The position numbers and the translations under genes are program-made. 50,098 nt of DNA from Listeria costaricensis (GTDB taxonomy: Bacteria > Bacillota > Bacilli > Lactobacillales > Listeriaceae). The DNA lies in assembly GCF_900183385.1 (NCBI RefSeq), contig NZ_FXUT01000015.1, positions 1 through 50,098 on the forward strand. Reading direction: 5' to 3'. Each line of letters opens with the position of its first letter. The first letter of the stretch is position 1. The notes under the pieces are model-generated. The model was given only the letters and a program-made list of their open reading frames with translations, did no database searches and had not been told where the DNA came from. Shown here piece after piece: positions 23,165 to 32,242 of this stretch.

Positions 23165-24586
23165 ATGTTTCCAATCGATCTAGAAAGTTTGACAATCAGT
23201 TTGCCAGAAGTCCGAGTTGCTCTTATTGTTTTGGTCAATGTATTTTTTGTTGTATTGATGATCAAGAAAAAATGTCCTACATTGGTTGCTTTACCAGTAA
23301 TGGGGATCTTGACGGCACTTATTGCTTCGGTCGGTTCTTTACCAATGGCCGGTTTGTTTGATATGACGACGGGCGTTGATGAGGCGGGGCAAGATATTAT
23401 TCAATCCGGTATTTTGAACGGTGTCATCATGGAAGGTGCCAAGATGATGGCCAGTGCAGTCGTGGCGGCAATTTTCGGGGCAGCCTTTGCAAGATTGCTG
23501 ATGAAAAGTGGAGTTGTTGAATCGCTCATTCAAAAAGCTGCTGAGCTGGCGGGAGATCGGCCACTTGTCATTGCGTTAGTATTCTTTTTTGCAACAGTCA
23601 TCATTTTTTCAGCAATCGGTGGTCTGGGTGCTGTTATTCTGGTTGGTACGATTGCTTTGCCAATTATGGTCAGTGTGGGGCTTGGCGAGGTACTATCCGG
23701 GACGATCGTTCTGCTAGGGCTCTCGTGTGGTGGGCTCATTAATCCAGCCAACTTTGCTACTTTCGCCGCAATTTTGTCCCCTGCAATGGGTGATGATTAT
23801 AATGCTGCATTCAATGAAATTTCGCAAATGTCGATCGTTCTTTTTCTAATCGTATTAGTTATTTCTGTTATTTATATTATCTTCTGTTCTCGAAAACTCG
23901 TTTTTACTAAGACATGGGCAAAAGCGCAGGGTGAACAAGGGCCAAATAAAAATGTTCCTTGGTATCTGCTCATTACACCTGTTATTCCAGTACTCATCGT
24001 TGTTATCAGTACCTTTATGAAAATGACGGTTCCTGCTGAAGTAGCGATTATGCTAGGGATTTTATACTTGCTATTCGCTTCTAGAATGCCTGGGAAAATC
24101 AATCAGCTGACTTCTTCTTTCATTGAAGGAACTCAAGATGTTGCGGGTGCCATCGTGCTTTTGATCGGCTTGGGAATTTTGATCAAAGGTTTCCAATTCT
24201 TCTCAGTCAGTATGATTATCACACCATTTATTCAACTACTTGTTTCTTACTTGCAAAATCCATTAACCTATGTGATCGGCTTCACCATTGCGACACCACT
24301 TGTGCTTTATCGTGGACCACTTAATACATTTGGTATCGGCGGCGCATTGCCAACTATTTTTGCATCAGCAGGTTTCTCGCCATTAGCCATTATTTGGGCA
24401 CTACGGGCAACTGGTAATATGCAAGGCTTCGGTGATCCAACGAACTCACAAAATATTTGGATTGCCAACTTTTTAAAAATTGATCCGAATGAGATTACAA
24501 AGAAAACATTCTTACTGGGGATCATTATCACCTTTGTCATACTATGTTACGCAGCATTTATTTTGCAGATCGATCTGGTTGCCTAA
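23165..24586 (+). CDS. Ion-transporter-superfamily permease (GntP/CitMHS-like)
   Basis: 473-residue membrane protein with about 11-12 hydrophobic segments. Paired re-entrant-like motifs SAIGGLGAVILVGTIALP and CGGLINPANFATFAAIL resemble the anion carriers of the IT superfamily (gluconate, citrate, dicarboxylates). AGGAGGAG precedes the ATG. It is the first gene of an operon with a hydantoinase A-type protein, an FAD oxidoreductase and an alpha-mannosidase, so the cargo is probably an organic acid or a sugar-acid conjugate. I cannot name the exact family or substrate. Confidence 0.75.
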   Translation: MFPIDLESLTISLPEVRVALIVLVNVFFVVLMIKKKCPTLVALPVMGILTALIASVGSLPMAGLFDMTTGVDEAGQDIIQSGILNGVIMEGAKMMASAVVAAIFGAAFARLLMKSGVVESLIQKAAELAGDRPLVIALVFFFATVIIFSAIGGLGAVILVGTIALPIMVSVGLGEVLSGTIVLLGLSCGGLINPANFATFAAILSPAMGDDYNAAFNEISQMSIVLFLIVLVISVIYIIFCSRKLVFTKTWAKAQGEQGPNKNVPWYLLITPVIPVLIVVISTFMKMTVPAEVAIMLGILYLLFASRMPGKINQLTSSFIEGTQDVAGAIVLLIGLGILIKGFQFFSVSMIITPFIQLLVSYLQNPLTYVIGFTIATPLVLYRGPLNTFGIGGALPTIFASAGFSPLAIIWALRATGNMQGFGDPTNSQNIWIANFLKIDPNEITKKTFLLGIIITFVILCYAAFILQIDLVA

Positions 24587-24630
24587 CCTAACCGATTTGC
24601 TAGAGTGAAATCATAAACGGAGGGAACAAA

Positions 24631-26769
24631 ATGAGTAGAAAAGTGAGAATCGGGATCGATGTCGGCGGTACTTTTACGGATGCTGTAGTCATTGATAATG
24701 AAACAGGAGAAGTACTGGCCAAAGCCAAAACCCCTACGACGCATACAGCGGAAGAAGGCGTTGCAAAAGGAATTATTGAGCTGATTACTCAAATCCTTAA
24801 CGAGCAAAATATTTGTCCTGATGATGTCGTTTTTATTGCTCATGGAACTACTCAAGCGACGAATGCCTTACTTGAAGGCGATGTGGCCAAAGTAGGTGTT
24901 ATTGGTATTGGCGAATCTCGAATGGCGCAAAGTGAATTAAAGATAAAGGATATTGAACTCGCTCCAGGTCGCTACTTGCAGGTGGTTAATCATTATATTG
25001 AACTGAGTCATTTTTCTAAGGAAACTGTGATGCAAGGGCTGGAATATTTGAAAGAAAATGGTGCTGAAGTGATCGTCGTTTCGCAGGCGTACGGCATCAA
25101 TGATCCGAAGAATGAAATTCAGGCAGTGAAGTGGTGCCAGGAAGCGGGCTTTTTTGCAACGGCGGGGCACGAAGTCAGTGAGCTGTATGGATTAAAAGTG
25201 CGCACAGCAACCGCAGTGATCAATGCCTCCCTGATTCCCAAAATGATGGCAACCGCCGATATGACGGAAAAAGTAGTCAAGGAAATCGGGATTAAAAGTG
25301 AACTGATGATCATGCGTGCAGACGGCGGCGTAATGTCGATTAAGGAGGTCCGCAAACGGCCGATTTTGACCATGCTTTCCGGACTTGCTGCCGGAGTTGC
25401 AGGGGCACTAATGTATGGCAAGGTAACGGAAGGGATATTCTTTGAAATTGGCGGCACCTCCATTGATATTTCGGTCATTAAAGACGGGAAGGTCATGATT
25501 AAAAATGCACGCGTCGGCGGTCATAAAACCTATTTGAAATCGCTGGATATTCGCACGTTGGGGATTGCCGGCGGGTCCATGATTCGCATAAAAAATGGCG
25601 ACCTTGTGGATGTTGGGCCAAGGTCGGCTCACTTGGGCGGCTTTGAATATGAGTGCTTTGCAAGTGATGCCGCTCAAGCAACAAATCCATCAGTGAAGTT
25701 AATTCGACCGCTTGAAGGCGATCCAGATGATTATGCCGTTTTTGAGGCGGGCGGTGTTCAATATGCGTACACACTGGCAGGAGCAGCGAATATATTGGGC
25801 TATATTCCAGAAAAAGACTATGCATACAGCTGTGCCGAAATGAATCGACTAGCATGGGAGACACTGGCGGCTTACTGTCAAAGTACTGTGGAAGAAGTGG
25901 CACGAAAAGTGATGGATATTGCTTCTGATAAAGTATGGGCGACAGTAAAACCGATGATTGAAGAATATGAATTAGAAGAAAGCTTTTTAACGTTGATCGG
26001 AGGTGGCGGTTCAGCCTCCGTTCTGACGGGATATTTGGCAGAGCGGCAGTCGGTCAACTTTAAAATTGCTGAAAATGCGCCATATATTTCCACGATTGGT
26101 GTGGCAATGGCCATGGTGCGTGAACAAATGGAGCGCTCAGTTATTCATCCAACGAATGACGATATTCGCAAGCTGCGCCATGATATTATTAATAAAATCA
26201 TGGAATCGGGAGCGAAGGAAGAGACGATAGAGGTCACCATTGAGGTGGATGAACAGCAGAATAAACTCATTGCCACTGCTACCGGTGCGAATGAGTTTAA
26301 AGCCAAGGACATGAAAAAAGTATTTTTGACAGATGAACAACTGCATGCCAATGTTGCCCATTCTGTTCAATTAGAAATCGGCGAGGTAGAAGCTGTCAAA
26401 AAAGTTGGGCGCTATTCGGCTTTTCGCGGCGTGCAAACCACGACCAAGTTTTTCGGCCTGTTGAAACAGAAAAAAAATATCACAGCCATCAGCGACAATG
26501 AAGGGGTCGTGGTTCTGCGACGTATCGGAGGAACCGTTTACTGGACGACAAAAGAGCGCTTAGAAGAAAAATTAAGCAAAATTGTAGAAGAACTGTCTTC
26601 TTATTCCGATGCAGGTCAGACCATTCCGGCGATCTATGTGTTTACACCAAGCCGCATGCACGATTATTCAGGACTGCATGACTACGAGCAGCTCAAGAGC
26701 CTTTTGCAGCTGGACACGGAATTTTTGAAACCTGATGATGAGCTGATACTTGTCGGAGAGAAAAAATAA
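24631..26769 (+). CDS. Hydantoinase/oxoprolinase A-type protein
   Basis: 712 residues, the normal length for HyuA/AcxA-type subunits. N-terminal RIGIDVGGTFTDAVV is the actin-like ATPase phosphate motif, followed by AHGTTQATNALLEG and, near the middle, FFEIGGTSIDISVI, the second nucleotide motif. Related enzymes open cyclic amides (hydantoins, 5-oxoproline) or carboxylate ketones using ATP, and nearly always work with a HyuB-type subunit. No B subunit lies in the window, which is unusual. GGAGGG precedes the ATG, 44 bases after the permease stop. The gene ends in a TAATG overlap with the next. Substrate unknown. Confidence 0.88.
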   Translation: MSRKVRIGIDVGGTFTDAVVIDNETGEVLAKAKTPTTHTAEEGVAKGIIELITQILNEQNICPDDVVFIAHGTTQATNALLEGDVAKVGVIGIGESRMAQSELKIKDIELAPGRYLQVVNHYIELSHFSKETVMQGLEYLKENGAEVIVVSQAYGINDPKNEIQAVKWCQEAGFFATAGHEVSELYGLKVRTATAVINASLIPKMMATADMTEKVVKEIGIKSELMIMRADGGVMSIKEVRKRPILTMLSGLAAGVAGALMYGKVTEGIFFEIGGTSIDISVIKDGKVMIKNARVGGHKTYLKSLDIRTLGIAGGSMIRIKNGDLVDVGPRSAHLGGFEYECFASDAAQATNPSVKLIRPLEGDPDDYAVFEAGGVQYAYTLAGAANILGYIPEKDYAYSCAEMNRLAWETLAAYCQSTVEEVARKVMDIASDKVWATVKPMIEEYELEESFLTLIGGGGSASVLTGYLAERQSVNFKIAENAPYISTIGVAMAMVREQMERSVIHPTNDDIRKLRHDIINKIMESGAKEETIEVTIEVDEQQNKLIATATGANEFKAKDMKKVFLTDEQLHANVAHSVQLEIGEVEAVKKVGRYSAFRGVQTTTKFFGLLKQKKNITAISDNEGVVVLRRIGGTVYWTTKERLEEKLSKIVEELSSYSDAGQTIPAIYVFTPSRMHDYSGLHDYEQLKSLLQLDTEFLKPDDELILVGEKK

Positions 26770-27401
26770 TGAATGGTCAACTGATTCAAACGCTTTTTGC
26801 AGACGATATGCAGGAAGCGTTTGACCTTGATTTATTAAAGTCGGATCGAGCCTTTCCCTATTTAGAAGAATCGCCGCAAGAGCTGCTTGCACGTGTTTAT
26901 GCCTATACAGATAAAATTTATGCGACATATAGCAATCAAAATATCGCGAAAATGCTCAAGAAATTGGCTTGCACTTATACGGTAGTAAAGAATGATGGCA
27001 CCACCAGTTCAGCCTATAAACGGGCGATGATCTCTATTACTAAAAAAGAAAAAAAGATTCTCATCTATCAAGATTCCATAGATGAAATCAGTCAGCTAAC
27101 CAAGCAGTTTCTTCCGATGATTACAAGGGAACAAATTGAGCAATTGCATGCGGCTCATGAATTTTTCCATCTGCTGGAATATGAAAATGGGGCAGATGTC
27201 TCCAAGGTTGTGCAGCCCGTATTACGGTCTAGCTGGCTCATGAAAAGGAAACGAATGGAGATGCTTTCGGAAATTGCCTGCTACCGGTTTTCAATGAAAT
27301 TTGCAAAAGTAGATGTTCATCCCAGAGCCTTTGATTACGCGGCGCTATTGGCACGAAAACAGGATAGTGAGCAGTATGTAAAAACGATATTCTCGCTTTG
27401 A
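26769..27401 (+). CDS. HExxH zinc-peptidase-like protein
   Basis: 210 residues. AAHEFFHLLEYE contains a zinc-binding HExxH (His130, Glu131, His134), and about 30 residues later EMLSEIACYRFSMKF offers a glutamate ligand (Glu168) in a context like the ImmA/IrrE peptidases (E-x-x-A-x-x-F). The N-terminal half is unfamiliar. It starts in a TAATG overlap with the hydantoinase gene, so it is strictly co-translated. A metallopeptidase in a catabolic operon is odd: it could trim a peptide or amide substrate, process a partner enzyme, or be an inactive structural subunit standing in for the missing B subunit. Function is not known. Confidence 0.65.
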   Translation: MNGQLIQTLFADDMQEAFDLDLLKSDRAFPYLEESPQELLARVYAYTDKIYATYSNQNIAKMLKKLACTYTVVKNDGTTSSAYKRAMISITKKEKKILIYQDSIDEISQLTKQFLPMITREQIEQLHAAHEFFHLLEYENGADVSKVVQPVLRSSWLMKRKRMEMLSEIACYRFSMKFAKVDVHPRAFDYAALLARKQDSEQYVKTIFSL

Positions 27402-27419
27402 GAAGAAAGGATAATGGCT

Positions 27420-28772
27420 ATGAGTAAAATCGAGCAAATATATGATGTGGTCGTTGTTGGCGGTGGGACAGCAGGAGCCATGGCAGCCCTTGAAGCTTTA
27501 AAGCAGGGACTTTCAGTAATCATTATTGAAAAAACACTGGCACTAGGCGGAACGATGACCAATGCTCTAGTTACGCCAATGATGCCAACCTATGTTGAAA
27601 ATACACATTTGACCAAGCATATCAAAGCACTGCTAGAAGCCTATGAAGGGAAAAAGTTAACAAAAGATTCGCCAGTCGTTTGGTTCAATCCAGAAACAGT
27701 CAAGTATGTCATGGAGAAAGAGATTCTTGATTGCGGCGGAACGATTCTATACGATGCCACACTCACAGAGGCGCAGATAAAAGAAGGCTCTATCGTCGAG
27801 GTCACACTGCTAGCCGCAAATCAGCCATGCCGAGTAAAAGGACGCCACTTTATCGACTGCTCGGGAGATGCCGCATTGGCAAAAGCTGCAGGAATTCCGA
27901 CGCGCTCTGGCAATGAGACAGACGGGAAAAATCAGGCTGTTTCTTTCCGCTTTGAGATTGGTGGCATTGACATTTCAACGTTGCGCAACTGGTGCAAAAA
28001 TGAAGCCTATACATTCAATGACTGTTTGAACGATCAATTTTTTGAATTTGTTCACGTGCCGAACAACCCAGCTTGCGGGAATCTGCTCGAAATTTTTGAA
28101 GCTGGACGTAAAAACGGTGAGTTAACGGCAGCAGACATTCGTTATGTTCAAGCATTCAGTATTCCTGCCAAACCCGGTGTCATGTCATTCAACGGACCGC
28201 AACTACCTAATGACCATGCGGTAACAGACCCGCTAGGCTTTAGCCAATATGTCAGTACAGGCCGTGCCATGCAAAGACGTCTGTTTCAATTTTTGAAAAA
28301 ACATATTCCAGGATTTGAACAGGCCTACATTGCGCAGGAAGCGAGAATGCTTGGTGTTCGAGAGTCTTGCCGAATTGTTGGTCAATATGTACTGGATGAG
28401 GCAGATTACATTGCCCGGCGCAAATTTGATGATGGGATTGCACGTGCTGACTGGTATGTAGATGTGCATACGGATGACCTCGAAGTAGAAAAAGAACACT
28501 TTAAGGTGAAATATGATCCAGGGGAATATTATGAAATCCCGTACCGCTGCTTAGTCAGTCATGAAGTGAAAAATTATATTGCAGCTGGTCGACATATTTC
28601 GACAACCTTCAAAGTCCAATCTTCCGTCCGAATTCAATTCACCTGCCAGAATATGGGCGTGGCTGCGGCTTATGCGTGCAAATATAGTAAAGAAACAAAT
28701 ATACCGCTCAATCAGATTGATGGCAAGGCACTGAAAGCCCTATGTCTGAAAGAAATCTACACGGAAAGATAG
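27420..28772 (+). CDS. FAD-dependent oxidoreductase
   Basis: 450 residues with an N-terminal Rossmann fold YDVVVVGGGTAGAMAALEAL (GxGxxG-type, about 8-28) and ALGGTMTNALVTPM, typical of the FAD_oxidored family. CSGDAALAKAAGIPTRSG is the second FAD-contact region. The C-terminal CLVSHEVKNYIAAGRHISTTF closes the cofactor site. I start at ATG 27420 because AAAGGA lies 7-10 bases ahead; ATG 27414 is in frame. In this operon it probably oxidises or desaturates an intermediate from the hydantoinase step. The substrate is unknown. Confidence 0.85.
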   Translation: MSKIEQIYDVVVVGGGTAGAMAALEALKQGLSVIIIEKTLALGGTMTNALVTPMMPTYVENTHLTKHIKALLEAYEGKKLTKDSPVVWFNPETVKYVMEKEILDCGGTILYDATLTEAQIKEGSIVEVTLLAANQPCRVKGRHFIDCSGDAALAKAAGIPTRSGNETDGKNQAVSFRFEIGGIDISTLRNWCKNEAYTFNDCLNDQFFEFVHVPNNPACGNLLEIFEAGRKNGELTAADIRYVQAFSIPAKPGVMSFNGPQLPNDHAVTDPLGFSQYVSTGRAMQRRLFQFLKKHIPGFEQAYIAQEARMLGVRESCRIVGQYVLDEADYIARRKFDDGIARADWYVDVHTDDLEVEKEHFKVKYDPGEYYEIPYRCLVSHEVKNYIAAGRHISTTFKVQSSVRIQFTCQNMGVAAAYACKYSKETNIPLNQIDGKALKALCLKEIYTER

Positions 28773-28783
28773 GAGGCGTTGAT

Positions 28784-31357
28784 GTGGAAAAAATGATCAT
28801 CATGACGCATACACATTGGGATCGGGAATGGTATGAGTCATTTGAAAGCTTTCGTTATAAGCTACGTCATGGAATGGATGGCGTTGCTCGGAAAATCCAA
28901 AACGGTGAGCTAGCCTATTTTTTCTTGGATGGGCAGACAGTCGTGCTGGAGGACTATCGTGAAATTGCGAATGAAGAGGATTATCAAAGGCTGGTTCAGC
29001 TAATTCAAAATAAAAAAATAGAAGTTGGTCCGTGGTATTTATTGGCGGACGAATTTTTAGTTTCCGGTGAATCACTCATAAAAAATTTAGAATTTGGCAC
29101 GGATACGGCTAAACAGCTAGGCTCTGCGCATAATATCGGCTATTTGCCTGATACTTTCGGCCATGTCAGCCAAATGCCACAAATACTAGCAGGCTTTGAG
29201 ATCGAACATGCGCTAATTTGGCGGGGCTGTGATGCAGAAGCTTATGAAAATAACTGGCAGAGTCCAGATGGTTCGGCGGTCAAGACAATCGTTTTGCCAC
29301 TATTTGAAGGCTATTACCAAACCTATCTAAATGCAGATAATTTTGCTGAGCAAGTAACCACCTTTATTGAAAAACACCGCGAGCGAGTCAAAAATGGCAC
29401 ACTGCTGTTGATGAATGGCGCAGATCATAGCATTATAATCGATCAAATGGCTGCAAAAATAAAGACGATTCAGGCCGACCATCCTGAACTGACCATCATA
29501 GAGGGCAACATGTCGACTTTTGTAGATGAAATAAGCCAAGCGCCATTTGCCGATACTATTTACGGTGAGCGAAGAGAAAATGAGAAAATTTTTCTTCTGC
29601 CGAATGTGTTGTCCACACGCCTATACCTGAAAGAGCAAAATCAGCGCTGTGAAGATTGGGCAATCCATTATTTGGATACATTTTCACTCTTTGCGCGCGA
29701 TACAGCACTAAACGAGCAATTCCGGCGCTATATTTGGAAGACGCTGTTAAAAAATCAACCGCACGATAGTATTTGCGGCTGTAGCATCGATGAGGTGCAT
29801 AATGAGATGGAAGGGCGCAGTGTCAAGGTTCTTTCAGCGATCGATCAATATTTAAAGAGCACGTTACAACAGCAGTTTCCTTATAAATACGGGGCTACAT
29901 TAGCCGCCAATCCATTTTTATATTTGACGCATGTTTTGCCTTTTGCCACCTCTGTTTTAACTGAAATAGAAGTTATCGTGCCCGTACAGGATGATACAGG
30001 CAACATTCTTCTCACAGATGCCAAAGGACAAAGCGCTCTGTATGATGTGCTCGAGCGAAAAGAAGAGGAGCGTCTTTTTAGAAATGTCTATAATGAGCCG
30101 CAGTATCACCAGGTTGTCGCTTACCGAGTCGCTTTATTGGCGTTTTCGGAAGGGATTGAAACGAAACGGTATCAATACCAGCAGAGTGATAAACCCTTGG
30201 CCTTGTTTGCAGCGACAGATAAAAAGAACAGTATTGAAAATGACTATCTCAAAATAACCGCCGATCTAGATGGAATTGTTGTGCTAGATAAAGAGTCTAA
30301 CCAGATATATCGAAATATCAATGAGTTTCGGGCCAGTCTAGATGTTGGTGACAGCTATAACTATTCTCCGCCACTAGAAGATGTCATCAGTGATGCCAAA
30401 ATCAGCAAGGTTTCCTGCCAATTTGTTGGCGATACACATCAGGAATTAGTCGTTCACTATGAATTGAACACACCGAAAGAGCTAAATAAAGAAAGAACAA
30501 CAGGCAGCACCGAAAAAGCAGTCACAGAAATTCGCTCATCTATTCGACTCGTAAAAGGAAGCAGACGGATTCAATTTAAAACGACCGTCACCAATCGTGC
30601 AAAGGATCAAAAAATCGTCTTGCGTTTCGGCGTCGGTCAGGCAGATGACAGCTTGGCAGATACAGCATTCGATATTATCAAACGAAAGACGGATTCACAA
30701 GCTCAGTATGACGCAGATAAGAATAAAGAAGTCCGTGTGCAGCAACATCCAACGCAATCTACCATTTGGGTGAATGGTTTCCAATTTACACATCGCGGCT
30801 TGCAGGAATATCAGATTGCACGTGAGGAGCAGGATTATTTGCAGGTGACCTTTTTACGCAGTGTGGGCTGGCTATCAAGGCGAGATCTGCGTACGCGCGG
30901 CAACGGGGCAGGACCGGGATTTGAAGCTCCAGGAGCCCAGTGCCTAGGAACCTATACTTTTGAATACAGTCTGCAACTAGGTATGCCAGAAATAGATTTG
31001 AATGAAAGCAAGAAATGGCGGGTTCAGCCTGTGTTTCAGCAGGCAGATGTCTCGCGAGATGAAACGAAAATATATGCTCAGCTGACACAAAATACCGTTT
31101 TTTCAAGTGCTAAAATGGTTGATGAAAATGTAATGGAGCTGCGCTATTTCAACCCGCAAAATAAACATGTGAAAGAATCATTCCAGTTTAAGTGGCCGGT
31201 TAAGCAGGCGACAGTAGTGAATTTGAATAAAAAAATCATTGAAAATGTGGAGGGGGCTCAGGAGTTATCGTTCAGCTTTGCTCCGTTTTGCATCAAAACC
31301 ATCCATATTTACTTTGAGAAAGAGCAGAAGGAGGAACTGGAATGTCCCAAATACTAG
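28784..31357 (+). CDS. Second alpha-mannosidase, glycoside hydrolase family 38
   Basis: 857 residues. The zinc motif is MTHTHWDREWY (His9, His11, Asp13) and the nucleophile Asp123 in GYLPDTFGH; NQPHDSICGCSIDEVH is the conserved active-site loop. There is no signal peptide. TAGGAGGCG, overlapping the FAD gene stop, places the start at GTG 28784. The ROK kinase begins within its last codons (16-base overlap). It is clearly divergent from the mannosidase at 2753: here it sits with a permease rather than a PTS, so it probably cleaves an unphosphorylated mannoside and hands mannose to the adjacent kinase. Confidence 0.92.
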   Translation: MEKMIIMTHTHWDREWYESFESFRYKLRHGMDGVARKIQNGELAYFFLDGQTVVLEDYREIANEEDYQRLVQLIQNKKIEVGPWYLLADEFLVSGESLIKNLEFGTDTAKQLGSAHNIGYLPDTFGHVSQMPQILAGFEIEHALIWRGCDAEAYENNWQSPDGSAVKTIVLPLFEGYYQTYLNADNFAEQVTTFIEKHRERVKNGTLLLMNGADHSIIIDQMAAKIKTIQADHPELTIIEGNMSTFVDEISQAPFADTIYGERRENEKIFLLPNVLSTRLYLKEQNQRCEDWAIHYLDTFSLFARDTALNEQFRRYIWKTLLKNQPHDSICGCSIDEVHNEMEGRSVKVLSAIDQYLKSTLQQQFPYKYGATLAANPFLYLTHVLPFATSVLTEIEVIVPVQDDTGNILLTDAKGQSALYDVLERKEEERLFRNVYNEPQYHQVVAYRVALLAFSEGIETKRYQYQQSDKPLALFAATDKKNSIENDYLKITADLDGIVVLDKESNQIYRNINEFRASLDVGDSYNYSPPLEDVISDAKISKVSCQFVGDTHQELVVHYELNTPKELNKERTTGSTEKAVTEIRSSIRLVKGSRRIQFKTTVTNRAKDQKIVLRFGVGQADDSLADTAFDIIKRKTDSQAQYDADKNKEVRVQQHPTQSTIWVNGFQFTHRGLQEYQIAREEQDYLQVTFLRSVGWLSRRDLRTRGNGAGPGFEAPGAQCLGTYTFEYSLQLGMPEIDLNESKKWRVQPVFQQADVSRDETKIYAQLTQNTVFSSAKMVDENVMELRYFNPQNKHVKESFQFKWPVKQATVVNLNKKIIENVEGAQELSFSFAPFCIKTIHIYFEKEQKEELECPKY

Positions 31358-32220
31358 CATTCGATATAGGGGGAACATTTATTAAATACGGCATCATCAG
31401 CTCTGTGGGGCAGGTGATTAGCAAGGGACAGGAAGAGACCCCTTCAAAAGAGGGCGGAAACGGCATTGTTCGGTTGCTGAAAGAGATTGGTGATCGGCTA
31501 ATAGATGAGCAGGTGACAGGGATTGCCATCAGTACAGCCGGACAAGTAGACGTTAAAACAGGCGAAATTATACATGCTTCGGAATTAATTCCCAACTTTA
31601 AAGGGATCAATCTGAAAAGAGAGCTGGAGTCCTATTTTCATCTGCCTGTAGAGGTTGAAAATGATGCCAATTGTGCGGCGCTTGCTGAAATGTGGCTTGG
31701 GGAAGCGAAAGGAAAAGAGACGATTTTCTGCCTGACACTGGGGACTGGAATAGGCGGCGGTTATGTTGCGGGAGGGCAGCTGCAACATGGCGCCCATTAC
31801 CGGGCAGGAGAGATCGGCTATTTGCGCATAGGAAATGAAAAGTTTGAAGATTTGGCGACACCGCGCGTACTAATTGAAAACGTTCGAGAGAAAATAACGT
31901 CAACTGAGATGGACGAATTAACAAGCGAAAAAATTTTTGAACTGGCTAAATCGGGGAATCAGGTTTGTATTGATGCGATTGATGAAATGATGTATCATTT
32001 GAGTAAAGGAATTTCCGCAGTTTGTTACTTGCTAAACCCGGAAATGATCGTGATTGGAGGCGGTATTTCTGCACAGCGGGAATATTTGCAGCCGGTTTTG
32101 GAAAAGCATATCAAGAATGAATTATTGACAAGCTTTGTTCAAGATGTCACCGTGACCTTTTCAAAAATAAAAAATGAAGCAGGGATGATTGGCGCCGTTT
32201 ATCATTTTATGCTTCATTAA
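31342..32220 (+). CDS. ROK-family sugar kinase (intact)
   Basis: 292 residues. DIGGT at Asp8-Thr12 and catalytic Asp108 in VENDANCAALAE are intact, as is LGTGIGGGYV. The CxCGxxGCxE zinc motif is missing, as in BglK-like kinases. GAAGGAGG precedes the ATG; the start overlaps the mannosidase by 16 bases. Coming straight after a GH38 mannosidase, mannose or a mannoside is the likely substrate. The following gene has a closely similar ROK domain, evidently a tandem duplicate. Confidence 0.88.
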   Translation: MSQILAFDIGGTFIKYGIISSVGQVISKGQEETPSKEGGNGIVRLLKEIGDRLIDEQVTGIAISTAGQVDVKTGEIIHASELIPNFKGINLKRELESYFHLPVEVENDANCAALAEMWLGEAKGKETIFCLTLGTGIGGGYVAGGQLQHGAHYRAGEIGYLRIGNEKFEDLATPRVLIENVREKITSTEMDELTSEKIFELAKSGNQVCIDAIDEMMYHLSKGISAVCYLLNPEMIVIGGGISAQREYLQPVLEKHIKNELLTSFVQDVTVTFSKIKNEAGMIGAVYHFMLH

Positions 32221-32242
32221 TCGTAAAGGATGGAATGAGCGG

